Origin: Kribbella qitaiheensis
Lineage (GTDB): Bacteria > Actinomycetota > Actinomycetes > Propionibacteriales > Kribbellaceae
Reading direction: 5' to 3'
Assembly (NCBI RefSeq): GCF_014217565.1
Contig: NZ_CP043661.1
Span: 2,976,001 to 3,040,000 of the forward strand
Length of the DNA: 64,000 nt
Translations under genes and position numbers: made by a program
The notes under the pieces: model-generated
The model's database searches: none
Seen by the model: the letters and a program-made list of their open reading frames with translations, nothing else
Told to the model about the DNA's origin: nothing
Part shown: positions 40,990-52,166 of the stretch, in pieces
Position numbering within the stretch: the stretch's first letter is position 1
How the letters are laid out: every line of letters begins with the position of its first letter

Positions 40990-41942
40990 ACCGCCACCTC
41001 CGTCGTGGTCAAGTGCAGGAAGACCTCGTCGAGCGTCGGCCGCCGCAAGGTGATGTCCTCCGGTTCGATCATTGCCTCCCGCAACGACGTCGCCACGTCC
41101 ACCAAGGCCCGGGTGCGATCCCGCACCGGGATGCTGACCCGCAGGTCGTCGACGCGGACCTCGCCGTCGGCCAGCCGTTCCACCAACGCCAGCACTCGCG
41201 GGACGTCGGCCGGGTCGAGCAGCAGCAGATCCAGCCAGTCGGCCCCGAGCTCCGCCTTCAGCTCGTCCGGGGTGCCTTCGGCAACGACTTTGCCTGCCTT
41301 GAGCATCGAGATCCGGTCCGCCAATCGATCCGCCTCCTCCAGGTACTGCGTGGTCAGCAACACCGTCGTTCCACCGTCGACCAGGTCCCGGACCGCGGAC
41401 CAGACCTCGATCCGCGCGGCCGGATCGAGCCCGGTCGTCGGCTCGTCGACGAACAGCACGGCCGGCGCGACGATCAGGCTCGCCGCCAGATCGAGCCGCC
41501 GGCGCATCCCGCCGGAGTACTTGGCGACCGCCTGATCCGCGGCCGCCGTCAGCGCGAACCGTTCGAGCAACTCGTCCGCCCGCCGGACCGCGGCCGGGCG
41601 GGACAGATGGTTCAGCCTGCCGAACAGGACCAGGTTCTGCCGCCCGGTGAGGATCTCGTCGACCGCCGCGTACTGCCCGACCAGGCCGATTCGCCGCCGA
41701 ACCTCCGCACCCTGGCGGCGTACGTCGTACCCGGCGACCGTCGCCTCGCCGGAATCCAGCTCGAGCAGCGTCGACAGGATCCGTACCGCGGTGGTCTTGC
41801 CGGCCCCGTTCGGCCCGAGCAGGCCGACCACCGTGCCGGCCGCGACCTCGAGGTCGAACCCGTTCAGGCCCGCCCCCTCCGTCCCGCCGGCGTAGTTCTT
41901 GCGTACTTCGCTTGCCACGATCACGCCTTCTGCCACTTCCAT
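40986..41942 (-). CDS. ABC transporter ATPase (DrrA daunorubicin-resistance family)
   Basis: A 318-residue protein. Walker A is GLLGPNGAGKTTAVRIL, the signature YSGGMRRRLDLA, Walker B VLFVDEPTTGLDP, and the H-loop region has Gln (LLTTQYLEEADRLADR) as in DrrA. The C-terminal DrrA extension ends RPTLDEVFLHLTT. ATG at 41942 is close behind GAGGGG; a later GTG (VIVASEVRKNY) is an alternative start. It is the first gene of drrAB-type operon, divergent from a TetR gene that probably represses it. Confidence 0.94.
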   Translation of the reverse strand: MEVAEGVIVASEVRKNYAGGTEGAGLNGFDLEVAAGTVVGLLGPNGAGKTTAVRILSTLLELDSGEATVAGYDVRRQGAEVRRRIGLVGQYAAVDEILTGRQNLVLFGRLNHLSRPAAVRRADELLERFALTAAADQAVAKYSGGMRRRLDLAASLIVAPAVLFVDEPTTGLDPAARIEVWSAVRDLVDGGTTVLLTTQYLEEADRLADRISMLKAGKVVAEGTPDELKAELGADWLDLLLLDPADVPRVLALVERLADGEVRVDDLRVSIPVRDRTRALVDVATSLREAMIEPEDITLRRPTLDEVFLHLTTTEVAV

Positions 41943-41969
41943 CCCCTCTTGCAGTTTGAACCGTAGACT

Positions 41970-41985
41970 GTACCGTACACCGTAC
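41970..41985. promoter_or_regulatory. GTAC-rich operator in the drrAB-tetR divergent gap
   Basis: GTACCGTACACCGTAC (41970-41985) repeats ACCGTAC-type half sites, embedded in TGTACCGTACACCGTACGA. It is the only dyad-like sequence in the 90-bp divergent gap and is the likely TetR site. Confidence 0.5.
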
Positions 41986-42032
41986 GACTCGATACTGATC
42001 AGCTCAACGACGACCGGCTAAGGTTTGTTCCC

Positions 42033-42806
42033 GTGCCTGGAAAAAAGACCGCCGTGGCCGATCCGGCCCGCAGCCTGGCCCTGCTCTGGGGCACCCACAC
42101 CAAGCCCGGCCGGTCCGGGCTGACGCTGCGGGCGATCGTCGACACGGCCATCGAGCTGGCCGACGCGAACGGGCTGGAAGCGGTCTCGATGCGGCTGGTC
42201 GCCGAGCAGCTCAAGGCCGGCACGATGTCGCTCTACACCCACGTGCCGGGCAAGGGCGAGCTGACCGTGCTGATGTTCGACTCGGTCTACGGCGACCTGT
42301 ACGGCGATGTCGACGAGCCGGCGCGGCAACCGGGCGGCTGGCGCGGCGCGATGGAGTTCGTTGCCAAGCGCAACTGGGAGGTGCTGATGCGGCACCCGTG
42401 GATCCACGACGTGCCGGCCGTCCGGTCAGCGCTCGGGCCGAACATCACGCTCAAGTACGAGGCCGAACTCCGGCCGCTGGACGGGGTCGGACTGACCGAC
42501 GTCGAGATGGATTCGACGCTGAATCTGATCATCACGCATGTGCACGGCACGGCGCGGACGGCGGCCGAGCACCTCGCCACGCAGCGCGAGTCGGGTCTGA
42601 CCGACGCGGAGTGGTGGCTCACGACGGGGCCTGCGCTCGCGCGGTACATGGGAGCCCTGGCCGAGCGGTTTCCGGTCGCCGGGCGGGTCGGAACGGCCGC
42701 AGGCGAACAGCACCAGGCACCGATCGACTCCGAGCACGCCCTGAAGTTCGGCCTCGACCGCATCCTCGCCGGGGTAGCGCTCTTGATTGAAGAACGCAAG
42801 AACTAG
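42033..42806 (+). CDS. TetR-family regulator (tetracycline-repressor-like C-terminal class)
   Basis: A 257-residue protein. HTH region LRAIVDTAIELADANGLEAV, SMRLVAEQLKAGTMSLYTHV and PGKGELTVLMFD matches the TetR_C1 (TetR/TcmR-like) group, in which the domain GWRGAMEFVAKRNWEVLMRH is typical. GTG at 42033 is the start. It is divergent from the DrrAB-type exporter, whose expression it likely represses until a drug binds. Confidence 0.9.
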   Translation: MPGKKTAVADPARSLALLWGTHTKPGRSGLTLRAIVDTAIELADANGLEAVSMRLVAEQLKAGTMSLYTHVPGKGELTVLMFDSVYGDLYGDVDEPARQPGGWRGAMEFVAKRNWEVLMRHPWIHDVPAVRSALGPNITLKYEAELRPLDGVGLTDVEMDSTLNLIITHVHGTARTAAEHLATQRESGLTDAEWWLTTGPALARYMGALAERFPVAGRVGTAAGEQHQAPIDSEHALKFGLDRILAGVALLIEERKN

Positions 42807-42810
42807 CCCC

Positions 42811-42870
42811 TCGTACTGCGGGGCGCCGGGCGGCGTCGTACTGCGAGGTGGCGCGGCGTCGTACTGCGGG
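42811..42870. repeat. triple CGTACTGCG repeat
   Basis: TCGTACTGCGGGG, TCGTACTGCGAGG and TCGTACTGCGGGG occur within 60 bp between two convergent genes. This is the densest cluster of the GTACTGCG octamer that recurs through the window. Confidence 0.8.
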
Positions 42871-42890
42871 GGGGGTGGGAGTGGGTTGGT

Positions 42891-43565
42891 TCAGACCGGG
42901 AGGTGGGCTCCGGTTAGGGCTTCGTTCTCGGCTAGGAAGCGGAGGACGGTGGCGATGCTGGCTGGCGGGGTCCAGGTGGAGGTGTTGGCGGTCGGGCGGG
43001 CGCGGCGGTTGGCTGGGGTGTCGATCGTGCCGGGGACGATGGCGTTCACGCGGATGTTGTCCTTCGCGTACTCGACAGCGAGCGCATCGACGAACGCGAG
43101 CACACCCGCCTTCGCGGTGATGTAACCGGCCGCCCCGGAGAACGGCTTCAGCGCGGAACCGCTCGACGTACAGACCACCGCTCCCCCACCGGCCGCGATC
43201 AGCTGCGGAAGCACGGCCTGGGTGACCAGATACATCGGCCGCAGATTGAGCCGCAGCTGGTCCTCGAACTCCTCGACCGGCGTCTCGTGCACCCGGGCTC
43301 CGGACGCAAACCCACCGACCAGGTTGAGCACAGCCTTGACCGGCGCTCCCGCGTCAGCGGCAGCAACCTCGGCAACCTGCGCCGCACCCGCCGGATCGGA
43401 AAGGTCCGCGACCAGCGTCTGCAATCCCTCGTGCTGCCCGAGCTCCGCCAGCGTCGCCTCGCTACGACCCGGCACCACAACCCGCCAGCCAGCCGAGAGG
43501 AACTCAGCCGTCACCGCCGACCCGAGTCCACCAGTCCCACCCGCAACAACCACAGTCCGACTCAT
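42891..43565 (-). CDS. short-chain dehydrogenase/reductase
   Basis: A 224-residue SDR: cofactor motif VVAGGTGGLGSAVTAEFL, LNLVGG in place of NNAG, catalytic Ser in VVCTSSGSAL and YITAK as YxxxK, then NAIVPGTIDTPANR. The altered NNAG position (NLVGG) is seen in some SDR subgroups. ATG at 43565. It is convergent with the TetR gene, with no clear operon partner. The substrate is unknown. Confidence 0.9.
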   Translation of the reverse strand: MSRTVVVAGGTGGLGSAVTAEFLSAGWRVVVPGRSEATLAELGQHEGLQTLVADLSDPAGAAQVAEVAAADAGAPVKAVLNLVGGFASGARVHETPVEEFEDQLRLNLRPMYLVTQAVLPQLIAAGGGAVVCTSSGSALKPFSGAAGYITAKAGVLAFVDALAVEYAKDNIRVNAIVPGTIDTPANRRARPTANTSTWTPPASIATVLRFLAENEALTGAHLPV

Positions 43566-43639
43566 GACGGCAGCCTAGTGCCGCACTACTCGAGGAAGGC
43601 CAGGGTTGGCGGGGTGCCGGGGAGGGGAAGGCGAGGGGG

Positions 43640-43740
43640 CCGCCGGTGGGGCGGGAACGCCGGTGGTGGCGCCGGAGGGGCGGGAACGCCGGTGGTGGCG
43701 CCGGAGGGGCGGGAACGCCGGTGGTGGCGGGGCAAGGGCG
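43640..43740. repeat. 29-bp tandem repeat, G-rich
   Basis: CGGGAACGCCGGTGGTGGCG-type units start at 43652, 43681 and 43710 (29-bp period). The surrounding gap 43566-43858 is a purine-rich, G-run-rich stretch without a supported gene. Confidence 0.85.
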
Positions 43741-43858
43741 GAGGGCAGAGGTGCCGCCGGACAGGCGGAGGAGCGGGAGCGCCCGAAGGGCGGAGGGCAG
43801 AGGTGTCGCCCGGGTGGCGGAGGAGGGGAGCGCGCCGAAGGGCGGAGGGGCGGAGGCG

Positions 43859-44740
43859 TTAGTCCGGGAGGGCGAGGGTTCGGCCGGCGGCTCGGGCGGA
43901 TTCTATGGTGCGGGAGAGGGTGTCGCGGAGGGCGGTTGCCTCGTCGGCGAAGCCTTGGACGACGGTGGTGTCGCCGACTGGTTCGGTGCGGGCGAGGAGT
44001 TCGATGTAGCGGTCGCCGTCCTCCAGGGCCGCTTCGGCGCGGAGGGCTGCGTCGGCCGAGCGGACCCGGTCGGCGTACTGCTCGAGCAGCTCGACCTTGC
44101 GCTTGATCGCATCCACCGAGCGGGTGATCGCGCGGCGTTGCGGACCGAGTACGGCTTCGAGCTCGGCCGTCGCCATTCCGCTGGCGATCTCGAGCTGGCG
44201 GGCGCGGAGTGCGGACTGTTCGTGCAGGACCTGGCCGATGTCCCAAAGCTGTTCGGGGAGGACCAATTCGTTCTGCATCTCGTCGAGCAGGCCGCGCTGG
44301 GAAACCGTTGCCCCGAGCACCGTTCTCACCGCACGCTGCGCGCGCCCGAGCATTCGGCCGGCCGCGTCGTCGAAGTCCTCGGGCAGTAGGTACTTGCCGT
44401 GCTGCAGCCGCGCGGCCTTGTGACCGCGGTTCTCGACCGCTGAGCTGACGGCGACCCCGCCGGTCAGTACGACGGCGACCACGGCGAGCGCGAGCGCGGA
44501 CCACGCGGCGACGGCGGTCGGCAGGGTGATGGCGAAGATGATGAGCCCGAGGATCCAGCCGCCGACGCAGATCGCGAGCCAGACCAGCAACGAACCGAAC
44601 GTCGCTCCCGGCGCGATCGACCAGGACGTCTCCCGCTTCGGCCGCGGCTGCCCGGCCGGGACGAACAGCTCCGGCTTGCGCTCGAACAACCGCCGCACCT
44701 CGACCGGTACGTCGGGCGCGAACACCGGCTCCAATGCCAT
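43859..44740 (-). CDS. membrane protein of unknown function with coiled-coil cytoplasmic part
   Basis: A 293-residue protein from ATG 44740 (SD GGAGG). The N-terminus ELFVPAGQPRPKRETSW is soluble. Two membrane helices follow (FGSLLVWLAICVGGWILGLI and AVAAWSALALAVVAVVLTGG). A long helical part then contains heptad-like runs (ARQLEIASGMATAELEAVLG, AIKRKVELLEQYADRVRSAD). I do not recognise a named family. It stands alone between two purine-rich repeat arrays. Confidence 0.75.
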   Translation of the reverse strand: MALEPVFAPDVPVEVRRLFERKPELFVPAGQPRPKRETSWSIAPGATFGSLLVWLAICVGGWILGLIIFAITLPTAVAAWSALALAVVAVVLTGGVAVSSAVENRGHKAARLQHGKYLLPEDFDDAAGRMLGRAQRAVRTVLGATVSQRGLLDEMQNELVLPEQLWDIGQVLHEQSALRARQLEIASGMATAELEAVLGPQRRAITRSVDAIKRKVELLEQYADRVRSADAALRAEAALEDGDRYIELLARTEPVGDTTVVQGFADEATALRDTLSRTIESARAAGRTLALPD

Positions 44741-44828
44741 CGCCACCTCCTCATCCGTCGAGCACTCAGCGTAGCGGTGCGCCTCCACTACAGACCAACA
44801 CCAGACGCCCGGCACCTGAGGGAAGGAA

Positions 44829-45090
44829 GGAGGGCGGAGAGACCGAGGGAGGGCAGGGCTGGAGGGAGGTGCGGGTGCGGAGGGGACCGAGGCAGGGCAG
44901 GGCTGGAGGGAGGTGCGGGTGCGGAGGGGACCGAGGCAGGGCAGGGCTGGAGGGAGGTGCGGGTGCGGAGGGGACCGAGGCAGGGCAGGGGCGGAGGGAG
45001 GTGCGGGTGCGGAGGGGACCGAGGCAGGGCAGGGGCGGAGGGAGGTGCGGGCGCGACGGACCGAGGGAGGGCGGGGGCGGAGGGAGGGCG
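44829..45090. repeat. 44-bp tandem repeat, about five copies
   Basis: GGAGGGAGGTGCGGGTGCGG-type units start at 44861, 44905, 44949, 44993 and 45037, exactly 44 bp apart, between the membrane protein's promoter side and the regulator's 3' end (gap 44741-45110). Confidence 0.92.
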
Positions 45091-45110
45091 CGGGAAGGGG
45101 AGGGTGCCGG

Positions 45111-46247
45111 TCATGGCGTGAGGGTGGTTGCCAGGCCGTTCAGGACGAGTGTCAGGCCGAATTCGAAGAGTTGGTCCAGGTCGTAGTCGAAGTCGAAGCC
45201 GTTCGGGAGGGCTTGGAAGCCGGGGAGGTCTGCGGTTTGCATCAGGTTGGTGAGGCGATCGGCGTGGTGGTCGGCCCATTCGTCGGCGGTCATGCCGGTG
45301 TCTTGTTCGGCTTGGGCCTCGGGTTCGAGGTTGAGTGCGACGCCGCGGACGTAGCCGAAGACGGTAATCGCGGCGTACATCGCCGTGCTGGCGTCGATGC
45401 CGAGGCCGGCGACGGATCGCAGTACGGCGTCGGTGTGCATCGCGAGGTTGGGGAGTAGCTGCGGGCGGTTGAGGGTGACGGCGCCCGGCAGCCAGAGGTG
45501 GCGACGGTACGCCGCCCACTGCAGGCGGGCGGCCTGTTCGATCCCGTCGCGCCAGTTGGTGGGACGCTTTGCAGGGAAGGGGAAATCGCCGACCGCAGTT
45601 TCGACCATCTGCAGGATGAGGGCGTCCTTGCCGCCGACGTACCGGTAAAGCGCCATCGTCGAGACGCCGAGGTCACCGGCGATCCGCCGCATGGACAGTG
45701 CCGGCAGGCCATCCGCATCGGCGATCGCGATAGCGACCCGCACCACCCGCTCCCGGCTCAAAAACTCCTCACCGGGCTCGACAGCACCTCGTACGGCCCC
45801 TGGGTGGGCCCCCGGTTCTCCGGCAGAGCGCGGAGCCCCCGCGACGCCGGCGGAACCCCGCGAGGTGCCGCTGCCGGCAGAGGCGCGCGGGGCGCCCGCG
45901 TCGGCTGAACCGCGGGAGGTGGCGGAGCCGCGCGAGGCGATCGTGCCGGCGGAACCCTGCGAGGCGGCCATGCCAGCAGAGGCGCGCGAGCCTGCTGCCC
46001 TCCGGGGGGCGGTTGGGGTGGGTGGGCGGCGGGGTGGGGGGCCGACGATGTTGCCTACGCCGGGGCGGGGGTGGATCAGGCGTTCTTGCTGAAGGAGGGC
46101 GAGGGCCTTTGTCGCGGTGGCCATCGCGATGCCGTGGTCGCGGATCAGGGCGCGGGTCGAGGGGGCCCGGTCGCCTGGTTTCAGGTTGCCGGTCTGGATC
46201 CGTCGCCGGAGCCCGGCTGCGATCCGCTGGTACGGCGCGTCGGTCAT
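45111..46247 (-). CDS. GntR-TetR fusion regulator (two DNA-binding domains)
   Basis: 378 residues. About 1-70 are a GntR winged helix (YQRIAAGLRRRIQTGNLKPG, STRALIRDHGIAMATATKAL). About 72-155 are a Ser/Arg/Gly/Ala-rich linker with SRGSA repeats. About 160-378 are a complete TetR protein (ALSMRRIAGDLGVSTMALYR, YVGGKDALILQMVE, then a TetR_C1-like ligand domain ending NGLATTLTP). Two operator-reading domains on one chain are unusual but known in actinobacteria. ATG 46247 has SD GAAAGGA. It is divergent from an FAD monooxygenase gene with matching inverted half-sites between. Confidence 0.92.
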   Translation of the reverse strand: MTDAPYQRIAAGLRRRIQTGNLKPGDRAPSTRALIRDHGIAMATATKALALLQQERLIHPRPGVGNIVGPPPRRPPTPTAPRRAAGSRASAGMAASQGSAGTIASRGSATSRGSADAGAPRASAGSGTSRGSAGVAGAPRSAGEPGAHPGAVRGAVEPGEEFLSRERVVRVAIAIADADGLPALSMRRIAGDLGVSTMALYRYVGGKDALILQMVETAVGDFPFPAKRPTNWRDGIEQAARLQWAAYRRHLWLPGAVTLNRPQLLPNLAMHTDAVLRSVAGLGIDASTAMYAAITVFGYVRGVALNLEPEAQAEQDTGMTADEWADHHADRLTNLMQTADLPGFQALPNGFDFDYDLDQLFEFGLTLVLNGLATTLTP

Positions 46248-46262
46248 CGAGGTCCTTTCGCA

Positions 46263-46342
46263 CTAGTGCACTCGGTGCTGTTTCCGCAGCCGGTCCCGCT
46301 CACCAAACCGGCCTTGCACCGTTCAGGAAATTGGTGCACTAG
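46263..46342. promoter_or_regulatory. operator half-sites CTAGTGCAC/GTGCACTAG
   Basis: CTAGTGCAC (46263-46271) and its exact reverse complement GTGCACTAG (46334-46342) lie 62 bp apart in the divergent gap. A third partial site, GTGCACTA, follows at 46408. This suggests looping or binding at both promoters by the GntR-TetR fusion protein. Confidence 0.7.
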
Positions 46343-46437
46343 GGCGGCTGCCGCCGTACGAGCCCCGGATGCCAGCGAGTGGCTACCTTGCTGTGTGTAC
46401 ACCGTACGTGCACTACCCCATCGAAAGGAAGTCGACG

Positions 46438-47718
46438 ATGTCGAAGAACGTGTTGATCTCCGGCGCCGGGATCGCCGGGCCCACGCTCGCCTACTGGCTG
46501 CACCGGTACGGGTTCCGCCCGACCGTGGTCGAGGTCGCGCCCACGCCGCGCCCCGGCGGTCAGACCGTCGACATCCGCGGCATCGCCCGCGAGGTCGTCA
46601 CCCGGATGGGGCTGATGCCGGCGATCAAGGACCGGCTGATGCACGAACTCGGGATGGAATACGTCAACGCCTCCGGACGCCGATCCGCGGCGTTGCCGGT
46701 CGAACTGTTCGACGGCGGCGGCCCGGTGGCCGAGATCGAGATCCTCCGCGGCGACCTGGCCGAGATCCTGCTGGACGCGACCGCGGGCGAGGTCGAGTAC
46801 CTGTACGGCGACTCGGTCACCGCGTTGGCCGAGGACGAGCGCGGTGTCGTCGTGACGTTCCGAGAAGGCGGCGAGCGGAGGTTCGACCTGGTCGTCGGTG
46901 CGGACGGCGTGCACTCGCGGGTGCGGTCGATCGCGTTCGGGCCGGAGTCGGAGTACGTCCGGCATCTCGGCGGCTACGGATCCTTCTTCACCGTCGACGC
47001 GCCCGAGCCGCTGGACGGGTGGATGAAGATCCACTCGGCACCGGGCGGTCGCTGGGTCGGGCTCCGGCCGGATCACGATCCGCGGCAGGCGAAGGCGCTG
47101 CTCAGCTTCCGGTCGCCGACGATCACCTACAACCGACGGGATGTGCAGGAGCAGAAGGCGCTGCTGGTGAAGACGTTCGCGGGGATCGGCTGGCAGACGG
47201 CGAAGATCCTCGAGCAACTGCCCGAGGCGGACGACTTCTACTTCGACACGACCAGCCAGGTCGTCGTACCGGAATGGTCCCGCGGCCGCGTGGCGCTGGT
47301 CGGCGACGCCGGGTACTGCGGTTCGCCGCTGGCCGGACACGGTACTGCGCTGTCGCTGGTCGGCGCCTACTGTCTGGCGAGTGAGCTGGCCATTGCCGAT
47401 GGCAACCACCTGCGCGCGTACCCGGAGTACCAGCGCCGGATGCAGCCGTACGTCGACCAGCGGATGGAGCTGCCACCGGGTGGACTCAAGATGGCGATGC
47501 CGATGACGAAGACGGGCATCCGGCTCCGCGACGCCTCGACGCGGCTGATGACGTCGCGCCCGTTCCGCCCACTGCTGGCCAAGGCCACGATCGCAGCACC
47601 TGACCAGATCTCCCTCTCGGCGTACGACGCACTGCCCGGAGCCGCCGCGCCCGGCCAGACCTCCACGGCCGTGGACGACGCTTCCGCCGGAACCGCTACT
47701 CCGGCCAGGAGGAGTTGA
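46438..47718 (+). CDS. FAD-dependent aromatic-ring-type monooxygenase
   Basis: A 426-residue protein. It has the dinucleotide motif VLISGAGIAGPTLAYWLHRY, the DG motif DLVVGADGVHSRVR and the GD motif RGRVALVGDAGYCGSPLAGH (group A flavoprotein monooxygenases of the PHBH fold, including tetracycline-inactivating relatives). ATG 46438 has SD AAGGAAG. It is divergent from the GntR-TetR regulator, a common arrangement for antibiotic- or metabolite-modifying monooxygenases. The C-terminus overlaps the HD-protein remnant on the other strand. Confidence 0.93.
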   Translation: MSKNVLISGAGIAGPTLAYWLHRYGFRPTVVEVAPTPRPGGQTVDIRGIAREVVTRMGLMPAIKDRLMHELGMEYVNASGRRSAALPVELFDGGGPVAEIEILRGDLAEILLDATAGEVEYLYGDSVTALAEDERGVVVTFREGGERRFDLVVGADGVHSRVRSIAFGPESEYVRHLGGYGSFFTVDAPEPLDGWMKIHSAPGGRWVGLRPDHDPRQAKALLSFRSPTITYNRRDVQEQKALLVKTFAGIGWQTAKILEQLPEADDFYFDTTSQVVVPEWSRGRVALVGDAGYCGSPLAGHGTALSLVGAYCLASELAIADGNHLRAYPEYQRRMQPYVDQRMELPPGGLKMAMPMTKTGIRLRDASTRLMTSRPFRPLLAKATIAAPDQISLSAYDALPGAAAPGQTSTAVDDASAGTATPARRS

Positions 47719-47975
47719 GGATGGTGTCGACGAAGTTGATCGGCTGGAAGCCGGGGACGTAGCGGGCCAGGACGTCGGCCTTCACGTTGCCGAAGGTGGT
47801 CGCTGAGCGGTGTTCGATGCCCCTGGTGAAGGCTTCGAGGATGCGGTTCTTGAAGTCGGGCCGCGGGTGGGCGGCGACGATCTCGGCACGCTCCGAGGCG
47901 GAGATGCGGTCGAGGGCGATCCCGAGTACGTCGGCCTCGACGCCGGTGGTGACGAGCGCGATCTCGGGGTGGTGC
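47697..47975 (-). pseudogene. HD-domain hydrolase remnant (C-terminal ~90 residues)
   Basis: The minus strand reads HHPEIALVTTGVEADVLGIA, then SERAEIVAAHPRPDFKNRIL, EAFTRGIEHRSATTFGNVKA and ARYVPGFQPINFVDTILNSS with a stop at 47699-47697. This matches the C-terminal part of HD-domain (cyanamide-hydratase-like) proteins. The metal-binding N-terminal ~110 residues are absent; upstream lies a CGCAGTAC/GTACTGCG palindrome cluster (47999-48045). It overlaps the monooxygenase 3' end by 22 bp. Confidence 0.7.
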
Positions 47976-48061
47976 GGCGCGGGCGCCGCGGGAGCAGGCG
48001 CCCGCAGTACTGCGGGGCGCCTCGCGGGAGCGGGTGCTCGCAGTACGGGCTCGTGTCTGGG

Positions 48062-48652
48062 TCAGTCGAGGGGGGAGATCCAGTCGGGGTTGCGGCCGAG
48101 GAGGGCGAGCAGGGTGGCCAGGCCGGAGGCTTCGGCGGGGATCTTGACGCCGCGTTCGAAGGCGGCGCCGGGGCCGCGGGACGCCTCGGTGTCGGGGATC
48201 CGGCGGGCCAGCGTGAGCGCCATCTCGACCATGTCGGCGGGCGGGTCGTACGGGATGTCGATCGCCCGGGCCAGGTCCCACGCGTGCACGACGCAGTCGA
48301 GCTGCCGGAACGTCAGCGCCACCCGGCGCGGGAACGTCCCGAACTCGCGGACCTCCATCGGCCGGTCCAGCGCTCCCCCGTCGGCGAACGCGTCGGCGAC
48401 GCGGACGTTCGACCGCCGGTACGCGCCGGCCGGGTTGTCACCGAGCCGCCCACCGGTCCAGGTCTGAACAGGTGCCGACCCGTCGGTGGCGGCGGCGGCG
48501 AAGCCCTCGTTCTCGCTGACGACGTGCCGCAGCAGACCGCGGACGGTCCAGTCGGGGCACGGGGTCGGGAACCAGAGCTGTTCCGCCCGCACCTGCATGA
48601 CCACTTCGCCGAGTACTGCGCCGGCTCGCCGATCCAGATCCCGGATATCCAT
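48062..48652 (-). CDS. TIGR03086-type DinB/mycothiol-dependent-isomerase-like protein
   Basis: A 196-residue protein from ATG 48652 (MDIRDLDRRAGAVLGEVVMQ). WFPTPCPDWTVRGLLRHVVS is the metal-binding helix pattern of the maleylpyruvate-isomerase N-terminal/TIGR03086 family, followed by LTFRQLDCVVHAWDLARAI. Members bind zinc and may use mycothiol, the actinobacterial thiol. The function here is unknown. Confidence 0.85.
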   Translation of the reverse strand: MDIRDLDRRAGAVLGEVVMQVRAEQLWFPTPCPDWTVRGLLRHVVSENEGFAAAATDGSAPVQTWTGGRLGDNPAGAYRRSNVRVADAFADGGALDRPMEVREFGTFPRRVALTFRQLDCVVHAWDLARAIDIPYDPPADMVEMALTLARRIPDTEASRGPGAAFERGVKIPAEASGLATLLALLGRNPDWISPLD

Positions 48653-48796
48653 CCGCGCTCCCCACGTCGTCGCCCTGCCCTCGCTGAGCATAGGCCCGCC
48701 ACCCGCCCGACGCCGTCGTTCCGGCACGTCTCAGGGGTTAACCCGCACGCGGTACGACGCGCGCCCGCGCTCCGCGGTTCGTGGCACCATGCAGCT

Positions 48797-49369
48797 ATGG
48801 CCTTTCATATCGCCAACGAGCCGGCGGCTGACCAGGTTCTTGATGAGTACCCGTTCGCTGTGCTGGTCGGCATGATGCTGGATCAGCAGTACGGGATGGA
48901 ACATGCTTTCCGCGGCGGTTGGAAGGTGCTGGGCCGGTTCGGCAACCTGGACCCCGCTGCCATCGCCGCCGCCGAGCCCGAGGCGTTCAAGGAGCTCTGC
49001 AGTCAGACTCCGGCGATTCATCGCTTCCCCGGCTCGATGGCTGCCCGGCTGCAGGAGTTGTCCGCGCTGATCGAGACCCGGTACGACGGCGACGTGACCC
49101 GGCTGTGGACGGAGCCGACCACCGGCAAGGAGCTCCTCAAGCGGGTGCAGGAGCTGCCTGGCTTCGGCAAGCAGAAGGCTCAGATCTTCGTGGCGCTGCT
49201 GGCCAAGCAACTCGGCGTACGGCCCGAGGGCTGGGAGGCCGCCGCAGGCGACTACGCGCTGGACGGCTACCGCTCGGTGGCCGACGTAGTGGACGCCGAC
49301 TCGTTGTCGAAGGTCCGCGAGTTCAAGCAGCAGAAGAAGGCAGCCGCCAAGGCCGCAGCCGCCAAGTAG
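48797..49369 (+). CDS. HhH-GPD-family DNA glycosylase-like protein
   Basis: A 190-residue protein. The helix-hairpin-helix is in LLKRVQELPGFGKQKAQIFV, and the N-terminus EYPFAVLVGMMLDQQYGMEH fits the actinobacterial uncharacterised HhH-GPD family. The Asp expected after the hairpin may be in AAAGDYALDGYRSVADV. No iron-sulphur cluster is present. A Lys/Ala-rich tail (KQQKKAAAKAAAAK) could bind DNA. The likely role is base excision repair; the lesion is unknown. Confidence 0.85.
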   Translation: MAFHIANEPAADQVLDEYPFAVLVGMMLDQQYGMEHAFRGGWKVLGRFGNLDPAAIAAAEPEAFKELCSQTPAIHRFPGSMAARLQELSALIETRYDGDVTRLWTEPTTGKELLKRVQELPGFGKQKAQIFVALLAKQLGVRPEGWEAAAGDYALDGYRSVADVVDADSLSKVREFKQQKKAAAKAAAAK

Positions 49370-49406
49370 CTACCGCCCGACCAGATTCCGCGTCCGGCCC
49401 CGGTGG

Positions 49407-49508
49407 GCTCAACCCACTGATGTGGGGGTTCACCCCTGGTGTGAGGGTTCGCCCCCCGGCATGCCGATGGGCTAACCCCAACAGGAGGCGGGAAGCACCG
49501 CGTTTGGG
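49407..49508. repeat. dispersed ~102-bp palindromic repeat (copy 2)
   Basis: GCTCAACCCACTGATGTGGG...CCGGCATGCCGATGGGCTAA...CAGGAGGCGGGAAGCACCGC aligns along its whole length with 37458-37559. A GGGGC-rich run (49505-49550) follows. It occupies the gap between convergent genes. Confidence 0.85.
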
Positions 49509-49563
49509 CGGGGCGGGGCGAGGCGAGGCGGGGCGGGGCGGGGCGGACGTCGGGCGTTTGGGC

Positions 49564-52115
<2,552 letters not shown>

Positions 52116-52133
52116 ACCGGGGAATCTACCTAT

Positions 52134-52145
52134 GCAACTCGTTGC
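52134..52145. promoter_or_regulatory. PadR operator GCAACTCGTTGC
   Basis: A 12-bp dyad (GCAAC-N2-GTTGC, 52134-52145) lies 19 bp upstream of the padR start, followed by another half-site TTGCAAC at 52157. The TGCAA-type half-sites resemble PadR operators. Confidence 0.6.
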
Positions 52146-52166
52146 ACTGCACCTGATTGCAACATG

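Noticed and set aside
40195..42806. Part of an antibiotic biosynthetic cluster
   Set aside because: DrrAB-type exporters with a TetR gene are common; no biosynthetic core enzyme is nearby.
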